In this document: positions 36,710 to 45,415 of the stretch, in pieces
How the letters are laid out: each line of letters begins with the position of its first letter
Position numbering within the stretch: position 1 is the stretch's first letter
DNA from: QZLE01 sp033852075
Lineage (GTDB): Bacteria; Pseudomonadota; Gammaproteobacteria; QZLD01
Length of the DNA: 64,000 nucleotides
Direction: 5' to 3'
Assembly (NCBI GenBank): GCA_033852075.1
Contig: JAWSVC010000010.1
Coordinates: 122,685-186,684, forward strand
Program-made: the position numbers and the translations under genes
The notes under the pieces: generated by a model
Told to the model about the DNA's origin: nothing
What the model saw: only the letters and a program-made list of their open reading frames with translations
The model's database searches: none

Positions 36710-37738
36710 CTAATTCTCAACCTTCCACTCAATATCTTGTCCAGCCATAAAAGGTACTACTGTGCTGTCTCCAAATGGAAATGAATAAGGTATTGTGTGC
36801 CTTTCTTTAGTTAGAGTTATCTTTTCTTTATTGCGATTAAGTCCGTAATAGTCGGCTCCGTAAAAACTAGTGAAAGCTTCTAATTTATGCAGACATTTTG
36901 CTTCGTCAAATGCTTGGCAATAAAGTTCTAGTGCATTTGCAGCCGTATAAATTCCAGCAGAGCCCCCAGCTTTGATCTTGTTTTCGATTGGATGTGGAGC
37001 ACTGTCGGTTCCGGCAAAAAATTTAGGGTTTCCGGATGTGGTTGCAGCAATCAAAGCTTTTCTATCTTCTGCAGTTTTTGCAATTGGCAGGCAATAGTTA
37101 TGTGGATTTATTCCTTCATTGAAAATGTCATTCCTGGTTATAAACAGGTGATGTGCGGTAATGGTACAAGCAATATTAGGACCTGCGCGTTCAACGAACT
37201 GGATCATTTCTTTGGTGGTTGCGTGTTCGCAGATAATTCTAAGTGCTGGAAAATTTTGGGTAAGAAAAGTAAGTTCTCTATCAATAAATACCTTTTCCCG
37301 GTCGAATATATCAATGTTGGGATCTGTTACCTCGCAATGAATGGAGAGCGGCATCCCCATCTCTTGTAATTGATTTAGAAGTAACGAGCATTTTTCTATG
37401 GCCGAAACACCATGTTCAGAATTGGTGGTTGCTCCAGCAGGGTAGTATTTTACCGCAGCAAAGCCTAAGTCTTTTGCGCGAGTCAGTTCATCAGGTGTGG
37501 TATTTTCTGTCAGGTAAAGGGTCATAAGAGGGTCGAAGTTTTTGTTTTCAACCGCATTCATTATTCTCTGTTTGTATTCCAGGGCGGTATCAACTGATGT
37601 AACCGGTGGGACGATATTGGGCATTATCATTGCGCGGGAGAATATATTAGCGCTGTGATTAACTACAGATGCCATTGCGTTTCCGTCGCGCAGGTGAAGG
37701 TGAAAATCGTCTGGTTTGGTAATGGTTATGCTGTTCAT
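36710..37738 (-). CDS. pyrC: Dihydroorotase
   Basis: A 342-residue class II dihydroorotase of the pyrimidine pathway (N-carbamoyl-aspartate to dihydroorotate). Metal ligands are visible in DFHLHLRDG, the carbamylated Lys in AAVKYYPAGATTNSEHG, SIHCEV, the His in CEHATTKEM, and the catalytic Asp in FAGTDSAPHP. I place the start at the ATG at 37738, with CAGGA eight bases upstream, rather than seven codons earlier. It is divergent from argG; the 135-base gap between them must hold both promoters. Confidence 0.96.
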   Translation of the reverse strand: MNSITITKPDDFHLHLRDGNAMASVVNHSANIFSRAMIMPNIVPPVTSVDTALEYKQRIMNAVENKNFDPLMTLYLTENTTPDELTRAKDLGFAAVKYYPAGATTNSEHGVSAIEKCSLLLNQLQEMGMPLSIHCEVTDPNIDIFDREKVFIDRELTFLTQNFPALRIICEHATTKEMIQFVERAGPNIACTITAHHLFITRNDIFNEGINPHNYCLPIAKTAEDRKALIAATTSGNPKFFAGTDSAPHPIENKIKAGGSAGIYTAANALELYCQAFDEAKCLHKLEAFTSFYGADYYGLNRNKEKITLTKERHTIPYSFPFGDSTVVPFMAGQDIEWKVEN

Positions 37739-37873
37739 CTTATGGTCCTGAAGAAACATTTGCGTTAAATGGTTCTGAAATTAGAATATTTTGGTATCAT
37801 ACCTGTTGCTCATAAAGATATGAAGCAAGATAATATCACATTCCGTAAATCTAATTTCTGGAGTCAATTGTAA

Positions 37874-39085
37874 ATGTCCAAGGTTAAGAAAGTCGTATTG
37901 GCGTATTCAGGTGGTCTGGATACATCTGTAATTCTAAAGTGGTTACAAGAAACATATGATTGTGAAGTTGTTACTTTTACCGCTGATATCGGTCAGCGAG
38001 GAGAGGTAGAGCCAGCACGTAAAAAGGCTGAGGCTTTAGGTATTCAAGAGATTTACATTGATGATCTGTGTGAAGAGTTTGCTAGAGATTTCGTATTCCC
38101 AATGTTTCGTGCCAATGCAATCTATGAAGGTGAATACTTGCTTGGAACATCTATTGCGCGCCCATTGATTGCTAAAAGACAGATTGAGATTGCTAATGAA
38201 ACTGGTGCAGATGCTGTATGTCATGGTGCTACTGGTAAAGGTAATGATCAAGTGCGCTTTGAACTTGGTTATTATGGTTTAAGACCTGATATCAAAGTAA
38301 TTGCTCCGTGGCGTGAGTGGGATCTGATGTCGAGAGAAAAGATGCTTGCCTATGCAGATAAGAACGGCATTGTGATCGAAAAGCATGGTCAAAAGTCTCC
38401 GTACTCTATGGATGCCAATTTGCTGCATATCTCTTATGAAGGAGGTATTCTTGAAGATCCATGGGCTGAGCCGGAAGAAGATATGTGGAGATGGACCGTA
38501 TCTCCAGAGGCGGCTCCGGATGAACCAACCTATATCGAGCTTACTTATGAGAAGGGTGATGTGGTTGCTATCGATGGCGTTGCTAAGACTCCTGCTCAGG
38601 TGTTGAATGAATTAAACGATATTGCAGGTAAAAACGGTATTGGACGTTTGGATATTGTAGAAAATAGATATGTTGGTATGAAGTCACGTGGATGTTACGA
38701 GACACCAGCAGGAACTGTATTGCTAAAGGCGCATCGTGCGATTGAATCGCTGACTCTTGATCGTGAAGCTGCGCACCTAAAAGATGAAATTATGCCTAAA
38801 TATGCGGCGATGGTTTACAACGGTTATTGGTGGAGTGAAGAGCGCAGAATGCTGCAAACCATGATTGATGCTTCGCAGGAATCAGTAAACGGTGTAGTTA
38901 GGCTTAAGCTTTACAAAGGTAACGTTGTCGTGGTTGGACGTATGTCTGAAACCGATAGTCTGTTCGACGAAGATATCGCAACCTTTGAAGATGATGCCGG
39001 TGCATATGATCATACTGATGCACATGGGTTTATTAGACTGAATGCATTACGCCTAAAGCTAGCAGCCAAGAAGAAAGGAAAATAA
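37874..39085 (+). CDS. argG: Argininosuccinate synthase
   Basis: A 403-residue enzyme joining citrulline and aspartate with ATP in arginine synthesis. It has the N-type ATP pyrophosphatase loop AYSGGLDTSV (residues 9–18), GATGKGNDQVRFE and SPYSMDANLLH. The length is that of the short, non-E. coli-type ArgG found in most bacteria. It appears to be a single-gene unit ending in a stretch rich in hairpins. No ArgR operator pair was convincing by eye. Confidence 0.97.
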   Translation: MSKVKKVVLAYSGGLDTSVILKWLQETYDCEVVTFTADIGQRGEVEPARKKAEALGIQEIYIDDLCEEFARDFVFPMFRANAIYEGEYLLGTSIARPLIAKRQIEIANETGADAVCHGATGKGNDQVRFELGYYGLRPDIKVIAPWREWDLMSREKMLAYADKNGIVIEKHGQKSPYSMDANLLHISYEGGILEDPWAEPEEDMWRWTVSPEAAPDEPTYIELTYEKGDVVAIDGVAKTPAQVLNELNDIAGKNGIGRLDIVENRYVGMKSRGCYETPAGTVLLKAHRAIESLTLDREAAHLKDEIMPKYAAMVYNGYWWSEERRMLQTMIDASQESVNGVVRLKLYKGNVVVVGRMSETDSLFDEDIATFEDDAGAYDHTDAHGFIRLNALRLKLAAKKKGK

Positions 39086-39176
39086 AGCTATTGCTCTCAT
39101 GACACTTTTTAGCGTTGCTGAGATCCCTGATATAGGCAGTAATGCTGTTGGGGAAAGATATAATAGCTAAATATAG

Positions 39177-39258
39177 CGTCATACCGGCGAAGGCCGGTAT
39201 CCAGGAAAGTTAAGGATATATTAATAGCACTGGATGCCGGCCTTCGCCGGCATGACGA
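39177..39258. repeat. CCGG-type hairpin repeats, inverted pair
   Basis: GTCATACCGGCGAAGGCCGGTATCCAG (39178 onward) and its inverted partner CTGGATGCCGGCCTTCGCCGGCATGAC (39230–39256) flank about 25 bases. Each unit is a hairpin by itself, and the two can also pair with each other. With the next two features they fill the 309-base argG–mutL gap. Confidence 0.85.
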
Positions 39259-39290
39259 TAGGTTGCTTCAAAGGTAGATAAGAAAATGTA

Positions 39291-39315
39291 GGGTGGGCAA
39301 TGCCCGCCTTTTTTG
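39291..39315 (+). terminator. Rho-independent terminator candidate after argG
   Basis: GTGGGC–AAT–GCCCGC followed by CTTTTTTG: a six-pair stem (one G·U) and a T run. It is about 210 bases after argG, beyond the hairpin pair. Confidence 0.6.
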
Positions 39316-39321
39316 ATTTTT

Positions 39322-39347
39322 CGGACCCTTCGGCTACGCTCAGGGAG
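39322..39347. repeat. Short CCCTTCGGCTACGCTCAGGGA repeat unit
   Basis: A 21-base near-palindrome whose complement closely matches the segment embedded in the mutL frame at 40443–40462. It is also related to the arms of the P100 palindromes (CGCTCAGG, CTTCG). Confidence 0.65.
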
Positions 39348-39394
39348 CTTAAAAAAACAAGTTACGGATTAAAAAACCAGGAATTAACTACCAT

Positions 39395-41239
39395 ATGGCA
39401 AAACGGATAAACGCCCTTGATCCTCAACTAATAAATCAGATCGCTGCCGGTGAGGTTATCGAGCGTCCGGCTTCTGTGGTTAAAGAGCTTCTGGAAAATA
39501 GTCTGGATGCAGGATCAACTTGCATAGATATCGATATCGAAGAAGGTGGGAAAAAGCTTATCCGTGTTCGCGATAATGGTCATGGTATTGATAAGGATGA
39601 TCTTGAGTTGGCTCTTTCACGACATGCAACTAGCAAGGTTAGAAGCTTAGGCGATTTGGAACGAATTAGTAGCCTGGGGTTTCGTGGTGAAGCGCTTCCA
39701 AGTATAAGTTCGGTATCGCGGATGAAGATTACGTCCAAGGATGAGGATAGTGATAATGCTTGGGCGATTATTGGTGATGGTAGTCAGATAGGTAATGAAC
39801 TGACCCCTGCATCGCATACTCAGGGAACCACGATTGAGGTGCGCGATCTGTTCTACAATGTGCCGGCTCGACGCAAATTCCTGCGCACGGATAAAACCGA
39901 ATTCAATCATATCAAGGATGTAATTGATAAGATCTCTCTTAGTCGTTTCGGTATTGATATAAATCTGAATAATAACGGTAAAAAGATCGCTAGTTTTCGC
40001 AGTGGTGCCAATGCTGATGCTGAGGCCCGTAGGATTGCTGAGGTTTGCGGCAAACCTTTTGTTGAGAGTGCAATCAAAATTGGCTTTGCGGCTGCTGGCT
40101 TGAGCCTTGAAGGGTGGGTTGCCAAACCAACCTTTTCTCGTAGCCAGGCAGATCTGCAATACTTTTTTGTTAATGGCAGAATCGTACGCGACAAGCTTAT
40201 CGTACACGCAATTCGCCAGGCTTACAGCGATGTGATGTATTCTGGGCGTCACCCTGCATTTGTGCTTTATCTGCAGCTTCCTCCAGAGATGGTGGATGTA
40301 AATGCGCACCCAACCAAGCACGAAGTGCGTTTTCGTGAATCACGTTTAGTACATGACTTTATCTTCCGCGCAATCCATAAGTCGATTGCTGAGCAGAGGC
40401 CGGCTCAGGATGAAAATGCATTGAGCATTTCGGCGCAGTCTATCCCGAGCGTAGTCGAGGGACTAAGTGAGTTTGAAAGATCAAAAGCTTCGTTATCATT
40501 GCACTCCAAATCAAATAATCACCAATACACTACCTTCAGTCAAAGTTCTATGCCTTTGCCGGTCAAAGAGCAGATGGCTGGTTATGATAAACTAACTCAG
40601 GGTTCTTTGGGTATTGTTGCTGAGGAGAGTGGCGGTGAAGCAACTGAGCAGGAAGAACATCCGTTGGGATTTGCGCTGGGGCAGCTCCATGGCATCTATA
40701 TCTTAGCGCAGAATAAAAGCGGTTTGATTTTGGTTGATATGCATGCGGCGCATGAGCGCATTACCTATGAAAAAATGAAGAGAGAGTATGAATCCAAGGC
40801 AATAGTTGCGCAGCCATTGTTGGTCCCAATTACGATTGCCGTCAGCCGTAACGAGGCCAATATCGTAGAGGAATCAAAAGAGTTTTTTCAGGAGATTGGT
40901 TTGGAAGTAGATCGTATGGGAACTGAAACTGTGGTGGTCAGGCAGGTTCCAGCTTATCTGTATAAGGCTGATGCGGTGAGCTTGGTGAAGGATATTGTCT
41001 CTGATTTGGCTGCTGATGGAATGTCTAATCGCGGTCGCGAGGCAGTTAACCATGTATTGGCGACCATGGCGTGTCATGGTTCAGTGCGTGCGCATCGCCA
41101 ACTTACTATTCCTGAGATGAATTCGCTGCTGCGTCAGATGGAACGGACAGAGCGAATAGAGCAGTGTAATCATGGTCGTCCGACCTGGACTTCGTTGAGC
41201 ATGGATGATCTGGATAAACTCTTCCTGCGGGGGCGATAG
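39395..41239 (+). CDS. mutL: DNA mismatch repair protein MutL
   Basis: A 614-residue protein with an N-terminal GHKL ATPase (IAAGEVIERPASVVKELLENSLDAG, DNGHGI, RHATSK, GFRGEAL), a variable linker (about 335–430) and a C-terminal dimerisation domain. That domain shows endonuclease-type motifs: DMHAAHERITYE fits D-x-H-A-x2-E-x4-E, with CNHGRP and a terminal FLR. Such motifs mark MutL proteins of bacteria lacking MutH. The linker includes a repeat-derived stretch (IPSVVEG, residues 350–356). It overlaps nothing and is followed by miaA after six bases. Confidence 0.96.
   Translation: MAKRINALDPQLINQIAAGEVIERPASVVKELLENSLDAGSTCIDIDIEEGGKKLIRVRDNGHGIDKDDLELALSRHATSKVRSLGDLERISSLGFRGEALPSISSVSRMKITSKDEDSDNAWAIIGDGSQIGNELTPASHTQGTTIEVRDLFYNVPARRKFLRTDKTEFNHIKDVIDKISLSRFGIDINLNNNGKKIASFRSGANADAEARRIAEVCGKPFVESAIKIGFAAAGLSLEGWVAKPTFSRSQADLQYFFVNGRIVRDKLIVHAIRQAYSDVMYSGRHPAFVLYLQLPPEMVDVNAHPTKHEVRFRESRLVHDFIFRAIHKSIAEQRPAQDENALSISAQSIPSVVEGLSEFERSKASLSLHSKSNNHQYTTFSQSSMPLPVKEQMAGYDKLTQGSLGIVAEESGGEATEQEEHPLGFALGQLHGIYILAQNKSGLILVDMHAAHERITYEKMKREYESKAIVAQPLLVPITIAVSRNEANIVEESKEFFQEIGLEVDRMGTETVVVRQVPAYLYKADAVSLVKDIVSDLAADGMSNRGREAVNHVLATMACHGSVRAHRQLTIPEMNSLLRQMERTERIEQCNHGRPTWTSLSMDDLDKLFLRGR
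40443..40462. repeat. Dispersed repeat unit inside the mutL reading frame
   Basis: TCCCGAGCGTAGTCGAGGGA is a near-perfect palindrome closely matching the complement of 39322–39347 (TCCCTGAGCGTAGCCGAAGGG). It encodes IPSVVEG in frame within the unstructured MutL linker. Confidence 0.7.
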
Positions 41240-41245
41240 GAAAAT

Positions 41246-42175
41246 ATGCAGGATAAAAAAGTAATCTGTGTTATGGGGCCAACCGCATCCGGCAAGACAG
41301 GTCTTGGAATCGAACTGATTGAACATCTTAATGGTGAAATTATCAGTGTTGATTCGGCAATGGTTTATAAAGGGATGGATATCGGTACCGCCAAGCCTAG
41401 CAAAGAAGAACTTGCACGCGCCCCGCATCGTCTTATTGATATTATTGATCCTGCCGAGGCTTATTCTGCTGCAAATTTTCGGGAAGATGCAATTCACGAA
41501 GCTGATCAAATCTTTGCCAAGGGTAAAATTCCAGTTTTGGTTGGTGGAACAATGCTCTATTTTAGAGCTTTGCTAACTGGGTTGTCTAATCTACCGCAGG
41601 CAGATGAAGAAATTCGTAAAAGGCTGGAAGATGAGGCTTTGCAAAATGGCTGGGATAAGATGCATGAGCGTTTACAGCAGGTGGATTCAGCTTCTGCGGC
41701 TAGGATTCATCCTAATGACCCGCAACGAATTCAGCGAGCCTTGGAGGTATATGAGATAACAGGAAAACCTTTAACGCAGCTTTTTGAAGAGCAAAAGAGA
41801 GAACAAGCTCCGTTTCAGGCAATTAAGTTGGCGTTGCAACCAGATGATCGAGCCAAACTGCATCAAAAAATAGAGTTGCGTTTCAAGTTGATGTTAGAGC
41901 AAGGATTTATTGAAGAGGTAGAGAGTCTCAGGTCAAGGGGCGATCTTGATCTTAGTAAACCGTCAATGCGAGCGGTTGGTTATCGTCAGGTTTGGGAGTA
42001 CCTTGATGGGGTTCGCAGTTATGAAGAGATGTTTGCCAAAGGGGTGGCCGCTACTAGACAACTGGCAAAGCGTCAGATTACATGGCTGCGGGCGGAAGAT
42101 AATCTAACCTGGTTTGATAGTGATAATGCGCAACTTGTTGAAAATGTATTGAGTTTTGTAGACAATTTAGTATAA
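41246..42175 (+). CDS. miaA: tRNA dimethylallyltransferase
   Basis: A 309-residue enzyme that adds the dimethylallyl group to A37 of tRNAs reading UNN codons. It has the P-loop GPTASGKTGLG (residues about 11–21), the DSAMVYKGMDIGTAKP substrate loop, GGTMLYFRAL and the C-terminal RAVGYRQVWEYL followed by ATRQLAKRQITWLR. AGGAAAAT precedes the ATG. It is co-transcribed with mutL, which ends six bases before it. Confidence 0.96.
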   Translation: MQDKKVICVMGPTASGKTGLGIELIEHLNGEIISVDSAMVYKGMDIGTAKPSKEELARAPHRLIDIIDPAEAYSAANFREDAIHEADQIFAKGKIPVLVGGTMLYFRALLTGLSNLPQADEEIRKRLEDEALQNGWDKMHERLQQVDSASAARIHPNDPQRIQRALEVYEITGKPLTQLFEEQKREQAPFQAIKLALQPDDRAKLHQKIELRFKLMLEQGFIEEVESLRSRGDLDLSKPSMRAVGYRQVWEYLDGVRSYEEMFAKGVAATRQLAKRQITWLRAEDNLTWFDSDNAQLVENVLSFVDNLV

Positions 42176-42325
42176 AATTAACGTTCGCTTGAAAAAATCC
42201 CGTTTATCGAGTTTAATACGCGTTGAATGTGCATGCTAGTCACGGATGATGTTAAGGTATGTATCTTGAAGTAAAAGATGGTAAAAGCGATGCTGTACAG
42301 GTGTCCTAAATGGAATTGTGGACAG

Positions 42326-42362
42326 GCGGAAAAAATAATTTTAAATGTTTCCGCTTTTATTT
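42326..42362 (+). terminator. Candidate terminator between miaA and hfq
   Basis: GCGGAAA (42326–42332) pairs with TTTCCGC (42348–42354), followed by TTTTATTT. It could end the mutL–miaA transcript or act as an attenuator before hfq. Confidence 0.55.
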
Positions 42363-42370
42363 AAACAAAT

Positions 42371-42407
42371 GAGGGGGGATCCTCTCGAATAAGAAAATAA
42401 TTCTTAT
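42371..42407 (+). promoter_or_regulatory. Inverted repeats in the hfq leader
   Basis: Two small hairpins lie directly before the hfq ribosome site (AAAGGAG): GAGG…CCTC (42371–42385, with GGATCC in the centre) and ATAAGAA-AATAA-TTCTTAT (42389–42407). They could govern ribosome access, and Hfq autorepresses through its leader in E. coli. Confidence 0.45.
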
Positions 42408-42421
42408 AAAAGGAGAATAAA

Positions 42422-42697
42422 ATGGCCAAAGGTCAATCATTACAAGAACCTTTTCTAAACGCACTACGTAAAGAGCGCATCCAGGTTGCAATTTACTTGG
42501 TAAATGGTATCAAACTACAAGGTGTTGTTGAGTCTTTTGATCAATTTGTAGTACTACTAAAAAATACTGTAGGTCAAATGGTTTACAAACACGCTATTTC
42601 AACAATCGTTCCTGTTAGAAACGTAAAGTGGCAGACTCCTACGCAGGATGATCAACCAGGGGCTGGTGGTTCGCAGGGCGATATTGGCAACAGATAA
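42422..42697 (+). CDS. hfq: RNA chaperone Hfq
   Basis: A 91-residue Sm-like protein. It has Sm1 (QVAIYLVNGIKLQGVVESFDQFVVLLKN) and Sm2 (VYKHAISTIVP), including the proximal-face KHAIS motif, with N-terminal SLQEPFLNALRKERI almost as in E. coli. The C-terminal tail is short (about 20 residues, PTQDDQPGAGGSQGD). It forms hexamers that anneal small RNAs to mRNAs. AAAGGAG lies before the ATG. The hflX frame begins inside the end of hfq. Confidence 0.97.
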   Translation: MAKGQSLQEPFLNALRKERIQVAIYLVNGIKLQGVVESFDQFVVLLKNTVGQMVYKHAISTIVPVRNVKWQTPTQDDQPGAGGSQGDIGNR

Positions 42698-44000
42698 TTC
42701 AAATACGTCGCAGCATTCTGCGACGGCGTTATTTGACCGCCCGCAATCTGGAGAGCGGGCGGTTTTAGTTCAGGTAGACTTTGGTCAGGCAAATATTGAA
42801 GAAGATATCGAAGAACTTTCTTCTTTGGCTCTGTCTGCAGGCGCTGATCCTGTTGCATTGTTAACTGCTAAACGAAATGCTCCTGATGCCAGAATCTATA
42901 TCGGTAAAGGCAAACTTGAAGAGTTGCATAGAACTGTTGAGCTTGCTGAAGCTGATGTGGTTTTATTCAATCATGCTCTTTCTCCAAGTCAGGAGAGAAA
43001 CCTCGAAAAAGAATTGCGTTGTCGTGTGCTTGATCGCGCAGGACTAATTCTGGATATTTTTGCCCAACGCGCACGTACCTTTGAAGGTAAACTGCAGGTG
43101 GAGCTTGCTCAACTGCGGCATATATCTACCCGTTTGGTTAGAGGCTGGACTCATTTGGAAAGGCAAAAAGGTGGTATTGGTTTGCGTGGCCCGGGTGAAA
43201 CCCAGTTGGAAACGGATCGCCGATTACTTGGTATTCGCATTAAACAGCTGCGTAAAAAGTTAGAAAAGGTGCGTAAGCAGCGTGATCAAGGTAGACAGTC
43301 ACGGATAAAACATGATCTGCCGACTGTAGCTTTGGTTGGCTATACTAATGCAGGCAAGTCGACTCTATTTAATCATATAACTAATTCTGATGTTTACGCT
43401 GCTGATCAGCTGTTTGCAACGCTTGATCCTACTTTGCGAAAAATTCCCCTTAACGAAACTGATTCGGTGATTTTAGCTGATACCGTAGGCTTCATCAGCC
43501 AGCTTCCTCATGAATTAGTTGCTGCATTTCGTGCTACTTTAGAAGAAACAAGAATGGCAAATTTATTGGTGCATGTAATTGATGCCAATGATGAGCTGCG
43601 TAATGAGCGTATAGATCAGGTTAATGAGGTGCTTGATGAGATCGGAGCCAAAGATGTCCCGCAACTATTGGTAATGAACAAGATTGATCTTATGGAGATG
43701 CCTGCCAGGATTGATGTTAATGAAGATGGAAAGGCAAAGGTTGTATGGCTTTCTGCCAAAACAGGAGATGGACTGGAATTACTAAAGCAGGCATTAACTG
43801 AGCATTTAGGGCAAGAAAAGATATGTGGTGAAATCACTCTTACCCCTGCAGAAGGTAGAATCAGGGCCAAGTTATTTGCATTGGATGCTGTTAGTGATGA
43901 AAAAATTCTCGAGAATGGGGATGTTGTGCTTACAGTTAATACCTCGAAAAAGTCTTATAATCAGTTGTGTAAGGAATTGGGTGTTGATTTGTCTTTATAA
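42684..44000 (+). CDS. hflX: GTPase HflX
   Basis: A ribosome-splitting GTPase of about 438 residues. The N-terminal HflX domain includes DARIYIGKGKLEEL and LSPSQERNLEKELRCRVLDR. Then RGPGETQLETDRR, the G1 motif GYTNAGKSTLFN, DTVGFI and MNKID. The frame is open from 42648, but AGGG at 42675–42678 favours the TTG at 42684, inside the last hfq codons. Homology to E. coli HflX begins near LFDRPQSGERAVLV. The hfq–hflX order is conserved, and the 14-base overlap suggests coupling. Confidence 0.94.
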   Translation: MATDNSNTSQHSATALFDRPQSGERAVLVQVDFGQANIEEDIEELSSLALSAGADPVALLTAKRNAPDARIYIGKGKLEELHRTVELAEADVVLFNHALSPSQERNLEKELRCRVLDRAGLILDIFAQRARTFEGKLQVELAQLRHISTRLVRGWTHLERQKGGIGLRGPGETQLETDRRLLGIRIKQLRKKLEKVRKQRDQGRQSRIKHDLPTVALVGYTNAGKSTLFNHITNSDVYAADQLFATLDPTLRKIPLNETDSVILADTVGFISQLPHELVAAFRATLEETRMANLLVHVIDANDELRNERIDQVNEVLDEIGAKDVPQLLVMNKIDLMEMPARIDVNEDGKAKVVWLSAKTGDGLELLKQALTEHLGQEKICGEITLTPAEGRIRAKLFALDAVSDEKILENGDVVLTVNTSKKSYNQLCKELGVDLSL

Positions 44001-44008
44001 GCTATTGC

Positions 44009-45415
44009 TTAGTTTTCTTGGGTAACCTCTTCGGAAGCGATAATAACTTGATTGCGTCCATTTTCTTTAGCTTCATAGAGGGCGTTATCGGCGCGTTCAA
44101 TAAAGTGAGTTGTTGATTCGTCGTCTTGATATAGCGCAGCACCAAATGAAGCTGTTATGTTTATGTCTTTGTCTTCAAGATGTATGGGTTCCATTTCAAT
44201 GGCTCTTCGTAAACGTTCTGCAAGTCCTGCGGCTCCTTCCAAATTACAGTTTGGAAGAATAATTACGAATTCTTCGCCTCCATATCGGCATGGGGTATCC
44301 ATTTTACGAACAATATTTCTAATTCTTTGAGATACTTCAGTAAGAGCGATATTTCCGGATAAGTGGCCATACTGGTCATTAAAGTTTTTGAAGTGATCGA
44401 TATCGACAATTATTAAAGATAGAGGCTGTTTGTAATTTGCACGATTATATTCCCGGACTCGTTTGTCGAGTGCTTCCTGAAAGTAGCCAAAGTTTTTCAA
44501 ATTTGTGAGTTTGTCTGTGATGGCTTGTATTCTTAATTCTTCATTTAGAGCCTCGATTTCATTATTTTTATCTTGAATTTGATCGCGTTGTTTACAGGTT
44601 GTTTCTAATAGGGATCTCAATTGACCAATAAATTGATTAAAGTTATCCGCAAGATCACCAATTTCATCGTTAGTGGTGCATTTTACCAGTCCGCCGGTAA
44701 GCCCATCTGATAAGTTCATATCCTTGATGGAGGTATTGATTTCGCGGATAGCCTTAAGGACGGTTTTCATTACAATTGCCCCTATGATCAGGATAATTAT
44801 AAGGGTGGCAATCCCTGTGGTAATTGCTGTGGAGATACCTTGCTCTGCTTCTTTTTTGGTGGCGTTGACAGCCTGAGAATGATTACGGATAGAATTTTCA
44901 CGGAAAGACCATGTTTTTTGGCGGCACTGTTGAAGCAGTGACCGCATCTTTTGGCGTTCTGGAACTATTTCTTTTAAAAATGAAGGATCTCTGGCTTGGG
45001 TTGAGTTGTCTATAACCTTGATTGAGAGCGGTAATGCAGCTTCATACCATTGGGTGCATGTTTCTTTTATCGAGGTAGATTGCTGACTTATTGCTGAGTT
45101 GCCTATGCTTAATTTATTGAGATCAGAAATAAATGCTTGCCATATGGTTTCTGTGGTATTGGCTAGGTCAATATCGCCGATAGATACTGCTGAATCAAGG
45201 GTGTCAGAGATGCGTTCTAAACGCATATTGTTGGAATTTGCTACCTCGATTGCAGGGGTGTAAATAGATTCAATAGTAGTAAGTCGTGTGTCATTATTGC
45301 TGGCAATTGTATAGGAAGTGATTGTGTATATCATAAATCCAATTGCCGCTACTAAAGGAATTAATCCAAACTTGATTTGGATAGGCCAATCCCTGAAATT
45401 CCGGAATCTTGTCAT
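44009..45415 (-). CDS. Membrane diguanylate cyclase (HAMP-GGDEF)
   Basis: A 468-residue inner-membrane protein. One membrane segment (IPLVAAIGFMIYTITSY), a helical periplasmic domain of about 160 residues, a second segment (TTGIATLIIILIIGAIVM), a HAMP linker and coiled coil are followed by a GGDEF domain. The catalytic motif reads GGEEF (CRYGGEEFVIIL), with an inhibitory RxxD site (RKMD) five residues before it, so active, product-inhibited c-di-GMP synthesis is expected. Its start overlaps the barrel gene's stop (TAATG), linking it to the two envelope genes upstream. Confidence 0.92.
   Translation of the reverse strand: MTRFRNFRDWPIQIKFGLIPLVAAIGFMIYTITSYTIASNNDTRLTTIESIYTPAIEVANSNNMRLERISDTLDSAVSIGDIDLANTTETIWQAFISDLNKLSIGNSAISQQSTSIKETCTQWYEAALPLSIKVIDNSTQARDPSFLKEIVPERQKMRSLLQQCRQKTWSFRENSIRNHSQAVNATKKEAEQGISTAITTGIATLIIILIIGAIVMKTVLKAIREINTSIKDMNLSDGLTGGLVKCTTNDEIGDLADNFNQFIGQLRSLLETTCKQRDQIQDKNNEIEALNEELRIQAITDKLTNLKNFGYFQEALDKRVREYNRANYKQPLSLIIVDIDHFKNFNDQYGHLSGNIALTEVSQRIRNIVRKMDTPCRYGGEEFVIILPNCNLEGAAGLAERLRRAIEMEPIHLEDKDINITASFGAALYQDDESTTHFIERADNALYEAKENGRNQVIIASEEVTQEN

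Noticed and set aside
39647..40321. 224-codon minus-strand frame
   Set aside because: It is antisense to the conserved MutL ATPase domain and has an implausible composition.
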